A stretch of DNA of 38,086 bases from Christensenella sp. UBA4636 (GCA_002405915.1 DHMS01000045.1:1-38086); one strand, 5' to 3'. Counted from the first letter of the stretch, positions 24,104 through 31,548 are shown. Program-made: numbers and translations. Notes: generated by a model from the letters alone, not told the origin.

Positions 24104-25026
24104 ATTTTTCCGCCGAAGTAAAGAGGGAACTCGTTAAAGAAAAATTAAAATCCCCGTGTTGTAAGCGCGCCGCGCTCTCGGCGTTTTTGCGCACGGCGGG
24201 AACGATTGAAACGTACAAGGGCAAAGTCGGTTTTTCGGCTTCCGCGGACGACGATATCCTCGAATATTTCGGCGCGATTATAAAAAGCCTTTACGGCGGC
24301 GCGGTAGAAATAAAATCGGACAAGGGCGAAAAACGCAAGCGCCTGCGCTTTATCGGCGACGAAGCGTTGAACGCCCTTATCGATTGCGAAATCTTAAAGA
24401 CAGAGCAAAGCGGGCTCGATATTATTTTCGGCGTTTCAAAGTATATAGTAGAGGACGATTGCTGCAAACGGGCGTTTGTAACGGGCGCGTTCTTAGGCTC
24501 GGGCAGCGTTACCGTGCCGAGCTTTACGGGCGGCTCCAAAACGGGCTATCACCTTGAATTTACTTTCAACATGTACCAGGTTTCGGCGGATTTTTCCGAT
24601 ATACTCTGCGCGCTCGGCTTTACTCCGAAAAGCGTGGAAAGAAAGGATTCTTTCGTGGTGTACTTTAAAAGCTCGGAAGAAATCGCCGACGTTTTAACGG
24701 TGATGGGCGCGAAAAAAGCAAGCCTTGCTTTGACCGACCTTATCATCAAAAAAGGCGTGATGAACAACACCAACCGCGCGCTCAACTGCGAAATGTCGAA
24801 CATCACGAAAAGCGTCGAAGCCTCGGTAAAAATCCGTGAAGCTATAGCCTTAATAGAAAGCGTGGCTTCTTTAAGCTCCCTTCCGCCAAAGCTAAGAGAG
24901 GTTGCGGAAGCCAGAACGGAGGACCCGGAAGCTTCGCTATCCGAACTTGCGGACAAGCTCGGGATAACAAAAAGTTGCTTGTGCCACAGGCTCGACAAAA
25001 TTAAAAAAATAGCCGAAAGTCTTTGA
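24100..25026 (+). CDS. whiA: WhiA-family DNA-binding protein
   Basis: WhiA is a Gram-positive protein with a degenerate LAGLIDADG homing-endonuclease fold and a C-terminal helix-turn-helix. It controls sporulation in Streptomyces and affects division and chromosome segregation in Bacillus. Here (308 aa, usual about 310-320) FSAEVKRELVK and CCKRAALSAFLRTAG form the start, CCKRAFVTGAFLGSGSV and FGAPI-type helices the LAGLIDADG core, NRALNCEMSNITKSVEAS the linker and REVAEARTEDPEASLSELADKLGITKS the helix-turn-helix. The usual neighbours rapZ and yvcK are not between it and the PHP gene, nor elsewhere in the window. gpsA follows after 45 bases. Confidence 0.95.
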   Translation: MNFSAEVKRELVKEKLKSPCCKRAALSAFLRTAGTIETYKGKVGFSASADDDILEYFGAIIKSLYGGAVEIKSDKGEKRKRLRFIGDEALNALIDCEILKTEQSGLDIIFGVSKYIVEDDCCKRAFVTGAFLGSGSVTVPSFTGGSKTGYHLEFTFNMYQVSADFSDILCALGFTPKSVERKDSFVVYFKSSEEIADVLTVMGAKKASLALTDLIIKKGVMNNTNRALNCEMSNITKSVEASVKIREAIALIESVASLSSLPPKLREVAEARTEDPEASLSELADKLGITKSCLCHRLDKIKKIAESL

Positions 25027-25071
25027 TAACGGGCTTATAGGCGCACTTTTATAAAAATTAGGAATAGAAAA

Positions 25072-26034
25072 ATGAAGATATCGGTTTTAGGCGCGGGGCG
25101 TTGGGGAACGTTCATCGCGTGGTACTTAAACAGAATAGGCAACGACGTTACCGTTTACGGAAGAAGCACTTCGGAGTCGTTTTTAAAATTAAAAGAAACG
25201 CGCAGCAACGATTACGTCACGCTCCCCGAAAGCGTTAAATTTTCTTTCGACTTAGACGAAAGCGTTAGCGAAGCGGACGTTACGGTAATATCCGTCGGCG
25301 CGCAAAATTTGAGAAGTCTGCTCCAAAATATGGGCGAATACAAAAAACAAAAAACATTCGTCTTGTGCATGAAAGGCATCGAATGCGACACGGGTAAAAG
25401 ACTCACGGAAGTCGCTATCGAAGAAGGCGTTGACAAAAACAAAGTCGCCGTGTGGGTGGGACCCGGGCATATTCAGGAATTCGTGCGCGAAAAGCCTAAC
25501 TGCATGGTTATCGACTCGTATTCCGAAGAGCTTACGAAGTTTATCGCCGACTCTTTTAGAAGCGACCTTATCCGCTTTTATTACGGCGACGACGTTATCG
25601 GCAGCGAAGTAGGCGCGGCGGCGAAAAACGTTTTAGGCATTGCCGCGGGCGTTTTGGACGGACTGGGGCTTGAAACGCTTAAAGGCGCGTTGATGGCGCG
25701 CGGCGCAAGGGAAGTTTCGCGTCTTATCGCGGCTATGGGCGGCAACCCGCTTTCCGCTTACGGGCTTTGCCATTTAGGCGATTACGAAACGACTTTGTTT
25801 TCCAAATTTTCGCAAAACCGCGCGTTCGGCGAAGCTTTTGTCAAAGGCGAAAAATATGGTAAGCTTGCCGAGGGCGTTATGACGGCGAAAGCTATGAAAA
25901 AGCTCGGTGAAAAGTACAATGCGGATTTACCCATAACGAAAGCCGTTTGCGCGATGCTCTTCGATTCTGCTGCTTCCGCCGATGAAATTTTAAAGCTTTT
26001 CTCTCGCTCCCCTAAGTCGGAATTTTACTCTTAA
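25072..26034 (+). CDS. gpsA: NAD(P)-dependent glycerol-3-phosphate dehydrogenase
   Basis: Cytoplasmic enzyme reducing dihydroxyacetone phosphate to sn-glycerol-3-phosphate for phospholipids. It has 320 aa (usual 320-340). ISVLGAGRWGTFIAWYLNRIG (residues 3-23) is the GxGxxG NAD fold, CMKGIE the conserved Lys-Gly, WVGPGHIQEF corresponds to the GPSxAxE stretch with small changes, GSEVGAAAKNVLGIAAGVLDGLG contains the catalytic Lys and LMARGAREVSRL the substrate Arg. AGGAA lies about seven bases before the ATG. No plsY or der is adjacent, unlike in Bacillus. It is preceded by whiA and followed by an SGNH hydrolase. Confidence 0.92.
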   Translation: MKISVLGAGRWGTFIAWYLNRIGNDVTVYGRSTSESFLKLKETRSNDYVTLPESVKFSFDLDESVSEADVTVISVGAQNLRSLLQNMGEYKKQKTFVLCMKGIECDTGKRLTEVAIEEGVDKNKVAVWVGPGHIQEFVREKPNCMVIDSYSEELTKFIADSFRSDLIRFYYGDDVIGSEVGAAAKNVLGIAAGVLDGLGLETLKGALMARGAREVSRLIAAMGGNPLSAYGLCHLGDYETTLFSKFSQNRAFGEAFVKGEKYGKLAEGVMTAKAMKKLGEKYNADLPITKAVCAMLFDSAASADEILKLFSRSPKSEFYS

Positions 26035-26116
26035 ATTTGCCGATAATCGACTTATAGAAAGACTTTTTAGTAAAAAAACCGCTCTTTACAAAATAAAAAC
26101 AAACGAGGAGATAAAA

Positions 26117-26815
26117 ATGAGCGTTCTCGAAATAGTCCTTACCGCATTAAGCGGCGCGCTCGTCTGCATGGTTATAATGGCGATAGTCATAATAAACGTC
26201 GTCACGAACGCGCTTACGAAAAAGGTTGTCAACTACGAAGTTTTAAACGAATTCGCCCCGGAAAACCCGATAGTTTTTTTGGGCGATTCTTTAACCGACC
26301 TTTATCCCGTGCATGAGTTCATTCACGACGACCGCATAATAAACCGCGGAATATCAAACGAAACGACTTACGATATAGAAAAACGCCTTAAAGACGTTAC
26401 GTCCTTAAACCCGCGTTGTGTAATTTTGCTTTGCGGAATAAACGACTTTTTGCGCTTAAAGGGAAGAAAAAAGCCAAAAGCCGTAGCCGACAGAGTTATG
26501 GTAATCGCCAAAAAGCTTGCTGAAAACTGCAATGACGTGCGCGTAGTTTCGCTTTACCCCGTAAACAAAGGCAAAACCAAACTTTCGCCGTTTTATCTTA
26601 GAAAAACGAGCAACGAAAAGATACGCGCGACCAACGCGCTTTTGGAAAGCTTGTGCGAGGTGAACGGCTTCAAGTTCGTCAACCTCAACCCGCTTTTAAG
26701 AGACGAAGAGGGCAACCTTAAAGACGAATTTACCTTCGAAGGGCTTCACCTTAATTTGACCGGTTATAAAATCTTAACGCCTTTTTTTGAAAAGGAAATC
26801 GAAAGCGTTAAATAA
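26117..26815 (+). CDS. Membrane-anchored SGNH/GDSL hydrolase
   Basis: A 232-aa protein with an N-terminal hydrophobic segment (residues 4-31, VLTALSGALVCMVIMAIVII) followed by the catalytic domain, probably outside the membrane. PIVFLGDSLTDLYPV is block I with the nucleophile Ser, NRGISNETTYDI supplies the oxyanion Gly, LLCGINDFLRL block III with Asn, and FEGLHLNLTGYKI block V with the His. The Asp three residues before this His, usual in DxxH, is Glu here. SGNH enzymes cut esters of lipids or acetylated glycans. GAGGAGA lies six bases before the ATG. An intrinsic terminator follows the stop. Confidence 0.82.
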   Translation: MSVLEIVLTALSGALVCMVIMAIVIINVVTNALTKKVVNYEVLNEFAPENPIVFLGDSLTDLYPVHEFIHDDRIINRGISNETTYDIEKRLKDVTSLNPRCVILLCGINDFLRLKGRKKPKAVADRVMVIAKKLAENCNDVRVVSLYPVNKGKTKLSPFYLRKTSNEKIRATNALLESLCEVNGFKFVNLNPLLRDEEGNLKDEFTFEGLHLNLTGYKILTPFFEKEIESVK

Positions 26816-26845
26816 AAAACCGATAAAAGACAAAAACGAATTTCG

Positions 26846-26868
26846 AGGGAGCCGCAAGGCTCCTTTTT
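26846..26868 (+). terminator. Intrinsic terminator after the SGNH hydrolase gene
   Basis: GGAGCC (26848-26853) and GGCTCC (26858-26863) around a GCAA tetraloop, extended by A-T and G-T pairs and followed by five T. Confidence 0.85.
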
Positions 26869-26901
26869 CGTTTCGAAAAAATTTCACAAAATATTCTTCC
26901 G

Positions 26902-26929
26902 GAAAATTTCAACAACTGTTGACATTTTC
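26902..26929. promoter_or_regulatory. Candidate operator: 28-base inverted repeat over the TetR-gene promoter
   Basis: GAAAATTTCAACA (26902-26914) and TGTTGACATTTTC (26917-26929) are inverted copies with one mismatch in 13 and a two-base centre. The right arm contains the -35 box (26919-26924). Size and symmetry suit a TetR-family dimer pair and thus self-repression. Confidence 0.65.
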
Positions 26930-26947
26930 GTTCGCGCGATATATAAT
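26919..26947 (+). promoter_or_regulatory. Perfect consensus sigma-A promoter of the TetR gene
   Basis: Exact TTGACA (26919-26924), a 17-base spacer and exact TATAAT (26942-26947). The start would be near 26954, about 31 bases before the ATG at 26985. Confidence 0.88.
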
Positions 26948-26984
26948 TATAGATAATCAAGAAAAAGGAAAAAGGAAAGCCGCA

Positions 26985-27563
26985 ATGAAAACAAAATCGA
27001 AAGTCGCGAACAAATCTTCGACAAGAACGCGCAAAGCAATCCGCAAAGCGTTTGCCGAACTTTTGAGCGAGAAAAAGCAGATACGCAAAATCACGATAAC
27101 CGAGCTTGTCGAACGCGTGGGGATAAACAGAGGCACGTTCTATTCTCATTACGACGATATTTATTCGGTAGCCGACGAGTTCGAAAACGAACTTTTCGAC
27201 AGATTTTTCGAAAAAGAAAAGATAGAAGAGTTCAAGGACCCGATAGACTATATGGACAAGTTTTTCGCTTTCTGTGACGAGAACGCCGAATATTATAAGC
27301 TCATCTGCCGTTCGGACGACGTTTTCTTGCTTGCAAAGCGCGTGGTCGATAATCTTTCGGAAGTCTTTTTGCGCGAGTGCGAAGAAAACAAAGATATAAT
27401 TGATAAAAATAATCTTAAAGTCGAAATCAACGTTTTGCTGAACGGCGTCGTCACCGAATACGTCAAGTTCTGCCGCGGCTACTCCGCTTCCGCGCCCGAG
27501 GAACTTATCGCTTACGTAAGGGATTGGTACGAGTGCTTTTTGAAAAGGCGCGGGAAGCGTTAA
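26985..27563 (+). CDS. TetR-family transcriptional regulator
   Basis: A 192-aa repressor-type protein. Residues 12-60 are the TetR helix-turn-helix: RTRKAIRKAFAELLSEKKQIRKITITELVERVGINRGTFYSHYDDI, with the signature T-I-T-E-L then G-I-N-R-G-T-F-Y-S-H-Y recognition helix. The rest is a helical ligand-binding domain (FFAFCDENAEYYKLICRSDDVF) of the TetR_C_7-like type with no known ligand. The ATG at 26985 is chosen since it has AAAGGA eight bases upstream; a longer reading from 26787 would cross a terminator and the promoter. The operator-like dyad upstream indicates autoregulation. The pyrG gene that follows has its own promoter, so the regulon is unknown. Confidence 0.87.
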   Translation: MKTKSKVANKSSTRTRKAIRKAFAELLSEKKQIRKITITELVERVGINRGTFYSHYDDIYSVADEFENELFDRFFEKEKIEEFKDPIDYMDKFFAFCDENAEYYKLICRSDDVFLLAKRVVDNLSEVFLRECEENKDIIDKNNLKVEINVLLNGVVTEYVKFCRGYSASAPEELIAYVRDWYECFLKRRGKR

Positions 27564-27586
27564 TGGCGCGTAAAAAAAGCAATCGC

Positions 27587-27610
27587 AAACGGCTAACGAA
27601 AACCGTTTTT
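27587..27610 (+). terminator. Probable terminator after the TetR gene
   Basis: AAACGG (27587-27592) and CCGTTT (27603-27608) with a ten-base loop and a five-T tail. Confidence 0.55.
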
Positions 27611-27660
27611 AAGGTTCCGAAAAAAGTTAAAAAAAATTAAAAAAATTTTTCTCAAAACTA

Positions 27661-27689
27661 TTGACAACGGCGTTTCCGTGTGATAGAAT
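27661..27689 (+). promoter_or_regulatory. Sigma-A promoter of pyrG
   Basis: TTGACA (27661-27666), a 17-base spacer and TAGAAT (27684-27689). The transcript would start near 27696 and carry a 170-base leader. Confidence 0.8.
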
Positions 27690-27738
27690 ATGATACGTTT
27701 TTTGAGCGCGACAAAGCGTTCTATCCTAACAAAATATC

Positions 27739-27804
27739 AAGGCGTTTTTTTGGAGGTAATATTTTGCCGCTAAAAAAAAACGCCTTTTTTTTGGGTAAAA
27801 AGGC
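27739..27804 (+). promoter_or_regulatory. Candidate transcription attenuator in the pyrG leader
   Basis: AAGGCGTTTTTTT (27739-27751) pairs with AAAAAAACGCCTT (27774-27786), and the T-run continues to 27792, which makes an intrinsic terminator 73 bases before the pyrG ATG. A second hairpin, GCCTTTTT (27782-27789) with AAAAAGGC (27797-27804), uses the right arm of the first and excludes it. The 22-base loop of the terminator holds GGAGG (27752-27756) and a TTG (27764-27766) in frame with pyrG. Known pyrG attenuation in Bacillus works by G addition at a GGGC transcript start; that start sequence is not seen here, so the trigger would differ. Confidence 0.6.
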
Positions 27805-27865
27805 AAAAAATCGCCTGAAAACAGCAAAAAAACGTTCAAAAACACTATCAAAAAGGAGTTTTTCA

Positions 27866-29482
27866 ATGACAAAGTACATTTTCGTAACGGGCGGCGTTGT
27901 GTCCGGTTTAGGCAAAGGAATAGTGGCTGCATCGCTCGGCAGACTTTTGAGCTTACGCGGTTTAACGGTAGCCGCGCAGAAGTTCGACCCGTACATGAAC
28001 GTAGACCCGGGAACGATGAACCCGACCCAGCACGGCGAAGTTTTCGTCACCGACGACGGCGCGGAAACCGACCTCGACTTAGGACATTACGAACGCTTTA
28101 TCGACCGCAACTTAACCAAATTTTCCAACCTTACTTCCGGTAAAGTTTTTTGGAACGTTCTCACCAAGGAAAGGCAGGGCAAGTACCTCGGGCAAACCGT
28201 GCAGATTATTCCGCACGTCACCAACGAGATAAAAGCCTTTATCGCAAGCAACGCGGAAGAAAGCAAAGCCGACGTTGTAATAACGGAAATCGGCGGCACG
28301 ATAGGCGATATCGAAAGCCAACCGTTTTTGGAAGCCATAAGACAGTTTTCGCAAGAAGTGGGCGTAAAGAACTGTCTCTTTATCCACGTCTGCCTCGTTC
28401 CGTACATATCGGGGTCGGACGAGTATAAGTCCAAGCCCGCGCAACATTCAGTCAAAGAATTGCAAGCTAACGGTATTCACCCGAATATCATCGTCACGAG
28501 AAGCGACGGCGATTGCGGCGAAGCCATAAGAGAAAAAATAGCGATGTTCTGCAACGTCAAACCCGACTGCGTTATTTCCAACACCACGGTCGATTGCTTG
28601 TACAAAGCCCCGCTCATGCTCCACGAAAACGGGCTTGACAAAGTAGTCGTGCGCGAATTAGGGCTAAAAGGCAAGTTAGACCTTTCCGTCTGGAAAAAAC
28701 TCATCAAAAACATAGATTCGAGAAAAGGCACCGTCACGATAGGCATCGTCGGCAAGTACGTTAGCTTGCACGACAGTTATTTGAGTATCGTAGAATCTCT
28801 TAACCACGCTTCGTACGAAAACGGCGTGTTTGTCGACTTAAAGTGGATTGACAGCGACAAGATAACGCGCGAAAACGCCGCGGAAAAACTTAAAGGCATT
28901 GACGGTATTCTCGTCCCCGGCGGCTTTGGCGAAAGGGGTATCGAGGGCATGATTAACGCTTGCGAATACGCCCGCGAAAACAAAGTGCCGTATTTCGGCA
29001 TATGCTTAGGTATGCAGATAGCCGTTATGGAATTTGCGCGCCACGTTGCGGGTATCGAAAACGCCACGAGCGGCGAGTTTGACAAAAAGAACGCCCGCCC
29101 GCACGTTATCGACATTATGGCTGACCAGATAGGCAAGGCGAAAGGCGGTACGATGCGCCTCGGCGGGTATCCTTGCGTTTTGAAAGACGGAACGAGAATA
29201 AGCGAAGCTTACGGCGCAAAAGAAATCCGCGAACGCCACCGCCACCGCTACGAATTCAATAACGAATATCGCGACCTTTTGACCGAAAAAGGGCTTGTCA
29301 TAAGCGGCACTTCGCCCGACAATCATATCGTCGAAACGGTTGAGCTTAACGGCGAACAATTCTTCATCGGCGTTCAGTTCCACCCGGAATTCACTTCCCG
29401 CCCAAACCGCGCCAACCCTATTTTCCGTGAATTCGTAAAAGCCGCCAAAGCCAAAAAATCCGCGGAAAAATCCAAAAAGTAA
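27866..29482 (+). CDS. pyrG: CTP synthase
   Basis: Makes CTP from UTP with ATP and glutamine in the cytoplasm. It has 538 aa (usual 530-550). The synthetase domain begins KYIFVTGGVVSGLGKGIVAASLG with the P-loop, then FDPYMNVDPGTMNPTQHGEVFVTDDGAETDLDLGHYERF, and ITEIGGTIGDIES. The class I amidotransferase domain from about residue 290 has LVPGGFGERG, PYFGICLGMQ with the nucleophile Cys and VQFHPEF with the His-Glu. AAGGAG lies about eight bases before the ATG. An in-frame TTG with GGAGG at 27764 could add 34 lysine-rich residues, which the family lacks, so the ATG at 27866 is preferred. The leader suggests attenuation. Confidence 0.97.
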   Translation: MTKYIFVTGGVVSGLGKGIVAASLGRLLSLRGLTVAAQKFDPYMNVDPGTMNPTQHGEVFVTDDGAETDLDLGHYERFIDRNLTKFSNLTSGKVFWNVLTKERQGKYLGQTVQIIPHVTNEIKAFIASNAEESKADVVITEIGGTIGDIESQPFLEAIRQFSQEVGVKNCLFIHVCLVPYISGSDEYKSKPAQHSVKELQANGIHPNIIVTRSDGDCGEAIREKIAMFCNVKPDCVISNTTVDCLYKAPLMLHENGLDKVVVRELGLKGKLDLSVWKKLIKNIDSRKGTVTIGIVGKYVSLHDSYLSIVESLNHASYENGVFVDLKWIDSDKITRENAAEKLKGIDGILVPGGFGERGIEGMINACEYARENKVPYFGICLGMQIAVMEFARHVAGIENATSGEFDKKNARPHVIDIMADQIGKAKGGTMRLGGYPCVLKDGTRISEAYGAKEIRERHRHRYEFNNEYRDLLTEKGLVISGTSPDNHIVETVELNGEQFFIGVQFHPEFTSRPNRANPIFREFVKAAKAKKSAEKSKK

Positions 29483-29483
29483 A

Positions 29484-29519
29484 AGTCATTGAATAGAATA
29501 AGAATATAGTCATTGAATA
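29484..29519. repeat. Short direct repeat after pyrG
   Basis: AGTCATTGAATA occurs at 29484-29495 and 29508-29519, a 24-base period, between the pyrG stop and the terminator. Two copies only. Confidence 0.6.
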
Positions 29520-29529
29520 TAGAAATAGT

Positions 29530-29563
29530 AAAAGCAATCCCCGTTAAAAGAGATTGCTTTTTT
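29530..29563. terminator. Bidirectional intrinsic terminator between pyrG and dapB
   Basis: AAAAGCAATC (29530-29539) and GATTGCTTTT (29552-29561) form a 10-bp stem with a 12-base loop, with T to 29563 on the + side and A-rich sequence on the other. Confidence 0.85.
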
Positions 29564-29598
29564 GTTTGCGATATTTTGAAAAACACGGAAAATACCGT

Positions 29599-30348
29599 TT
29601 ATTCTTCCGCGGCGGGAAAGTCTTTCATCGTGTAAAAGCCCGCGGTTTTTTTCGCTATAAATCGGGCGGCTTTGATTGCGCCGCGAGCGAAAAGGAGATT
29701 GTCGAAGCTTTCGTGTTTTATTTGAATAAGTTCGTCCTCGCCGATGAAAAGTATCTCGTTTGCGCCCGCCAAATTGCCGCCGCGCACCGAGTGCAAACAA
29801 ATTTCGCCCGGCTTTCTTTTGCCGTTTCTGCCCGAAACTATTTTGTTTTTTTCGCCGAGCGTTTCTAAAATATCGCGCGCTAAGCTCAAAGTTGTCGCGC
29901 CCGGGGCGTTTTGCTTTTCGCGGTCGCGGTACTCTATTATTTCGATATCGAAGTTTTTGAGTTCCGTTGCCGCTATGCGGGCGAGGCGGAAAAGCATGCT
30001 CGTGCCTAAGGAAAGATTGTGCGAGATGAACACGGGCGAACTTTCCGAAAGTTTTTTTATTTGCTGCATTTGCGCTTTCGTGTAGCCCGTCGTGCCTTCC
30101 GCGAGCGCGCAACCGTTTTCTTTCACGAATTCTAAAACGTGAGAAAGCTCGTCCGGGTCGGAAAAATCTATCGCGACGTCCACCATTTCCTTTACTTCGT
30201 CAAAGGTTTTGTAAACGGGGCAGTTAAAGTCTCCGCCGATTGCTTTATCCACGCCGCAAACGAGGTTGAAGCCGTCGGTTTTTGTGATAAGCTCGTAAAC
30301 CTTTTTGCCCGTGCCGCCGTTTATTCCCGAAATAAGTACGTTTATCAT
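29599..30348 (-). CDS. dapB: 4-hydroxy-tetrahydrodipicolinate reductase, divergent
   Basis: Reductase of the lysine/diaminopimelate pathway, 249 aa (usual 240-270). MINVLISGINGGTGKKVYELI is the NAD(P)-binding start, VAIDFSDPDELSHVLEF and ALAEGTTGYTKAQM match the DapB pattern of 'IDFT' and 'GTTG', and ISHNLSLGTSMLF matches 'APNMSxGVN'. In the catalytic motif, usually E-x-H-H-x-x-K-x-D-A-P-S-G-T-A, the residues are EYRDREKQNAPGATT: the Lys and A-P remain but His-His is Arg-Asp and the SG is GA. The C-terminal AxxxGAIKAARFI is normal. AAGGAG precedes the ATG by nine bases. It follows asd on the same strand, which supports the pathway. It may be altered in cofactor or activity. Confidence 0.82.
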   Translation of the reverse strand: MINVLISGINGGTGKKVYELITKTDGFNLVCGVDKAIGGDFNCPVYKTFDEVKEMVDVAIDFSDPDELSHVLEFVKENGCALAEGTTGYTKAQMQQIKKLSESSPVFISHNLSLGTSMLFRLARIAATELKNFDIEIIEYRDREKQNAPGATTLSLARDILETLGEKNKIVSGRNGKRKPGEICLHSVRGGNLAGANEILFIGEDELIQIKHESFDNLLFARGAIKAARFIAKKTAGFYTMKDFPAAEE

Positions 30349-30375
30349 TTCAAAATCTCCTTGTAGAGCGTTTTA

Positions 30376-30388
30376 TACACATAGTGTA
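30376..30388. promoter_or_regulatory. Short palindrome upstream of dapB
   Basis: TACAC and GTGTA arms (30376-30388) with a three-base centre lie 27-40 bases before the dapB ATG, near a TATAAA-like -10 on the minus strand. A single dyad of this size can be chance. Confidence 0.25.
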
Positions 30389-30491
30389 CGCGTTAGCTTG
30401 TCCTTTAATTACTTTTTTATGCTTTTTTGCGTAGAATTTTTGTTTTTTTAGCCGCTTTACGGGCGGTTTTTAAGCCGCTTTGGCGGGTAGC

Positions 30492-31475
30492 TTATCGACC
30501 TTTTATCAAAAGTTCCGCAATGGAAACGGCGTTCGCCGCCGCGCCCTTTAAAAGATTGTCCGCAACGACCCACATGTTTATCGCGCTTTCGACGGAAAAA
30601 TCTTGGCGCACTCTGCCGATAAAAACCTGCTCTTTGCCGTCCGCGTCGGAAGCGGTGGGGTAAACGCCTTTTTCGGGGTCGTCTAAAAGAACAACGCCGC
30701 GGGCGGCGGATAAAATTTTTTTTGCTTTTTGCTCGTCGCAAGGCTTAAAAAATTCCGCGTTCACGCTTTCCGCGTGGCAATTCAGAACGGGAACGCGCAC
30801 CGCCGTCGCCGTGATTTTTAGCTTTTTTAGGCTTAGTATTTTCCTCGTTTCGTTTATTATTTTCAATTCTTCCTTGGTGTAACCGTTCTCCGCAAAACAA
30901 TCTATTTGCGGCACGCAGTCGAGATAAATATTTTTAGGGAATTTTTCCGGCGGCAAACCGTTTTTCCCGCGGTAAAAATCGTTTGTTCCGCGTTGCCCCG
31001 CGCCCGAAACGGCTTGATAAGTGGAAACGATTACGCGCTTCAAGCCGAAAGCTTTGTCGAGAGGCGATAGGGCTACGCACGCCTGAATTGTGGAGCAGTT
31101 GGGGTTGGCGATTATTCCGTTGTGAAAAAAAGCCGTTTCTCCGTTTACTTCAGGCACCACGAGCGGCACGTTGCAAAAAAGCCGGAACGCCGAGGAATTG
31201 TCGATAACGAGCGCGCCGCGCGAACGGAAAATCGGGGCGAATATCTTGCTTATTTCGCTACCCGCAGAGAAAAACGCAAAGTCGATGTCATGCGGAATGT
31301 TTCCTTCCGCAAGCTTTTTTACGACGTATTCGTTGCCGTTGTATCTTAAAATTTTGCCGTCCGAGCGTTCGCTTGCGTAAAGATAAAGCTTGTCGGGTTT
31401 TAGCCCGCGCTTGAAAATTTGTTCGGTTATTTTTCGCCCGACGAGTCCCGTCGCGCCGATTACCGCTAAGTTCAT
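30492..31475 (-). CDS. asd: Aspartate-semialdehyde dehydrogenase
   Basis: NADP-dependent enzyme that reduces beta-aspartyl phosphate to the semialdehyde feeding lysine, threonine and methionine. It has 327 aa (usual 325-360). LAVIGATGLVGRKITEQI is the Rossmann start, FSAGSEISK and VIDNSSAFR are family motifs, IANPNCSTIQ carries the catalytic Cys, QAVSGAGQRG follows, PKNIYLDCVPQID is the usual mid-region and RVPVLNCHAESV the catalytic His. AGGAG lies 10 bases before the ATG on the minus strand. dapB is 143 bases downstream with its own ribosome site. The + strand gene at 31660 diverges from it. Confidence 0.95.
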   Translation of the reverse strand: MNLAVIGATGLVGRKITEQIFKRGLKPDKLYLYASERSDGKILRYNGNEYVVKKLAEGNIPHDIDFAFFSAGSEISKIFAPIFRSRGALVIDNSSAFRLFCNVPLVVPEVNGETAFFHNGIIANPNCSTIQACVALSPLDKAFGLKRVIVSTYQAVSGAGQRGTNDFYRGKNGLPPEKFPKNIYLDCVPQIDCFAENGYTKEELKIINETRKILSLKKLKITATAVRVPVLNCHAESVNAEFFKPCDEQKAKKILSAARGVVLLDDPEKGVYPTASDADGKEQVFIGRVRQDFSVESAINMWVVADNLLKGAAANAVSIAELLIKGR

Positions 31476-31548
31476 TTTTGTTTTCTCCTATTATTGCGTT
31501 AAAAATTCGGCGGCTAAAAACTTTTTTCGCGTTAAGCCCCGTTTTTAT

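Noticed and set aside
26787..26984. N-terminal extension of the TetR gene
   Set aside because: It would cross the SGNH terminator, the operator and the promoter; the ATG at 26985 has a good ribosome site.
30446..30485. Possible terminator between asd and dapB
   Set aside because: CCGC/GCGG stems followed by T are on the + strand, whereas both genes run on the minus strand; on that strand only A-runs follow.
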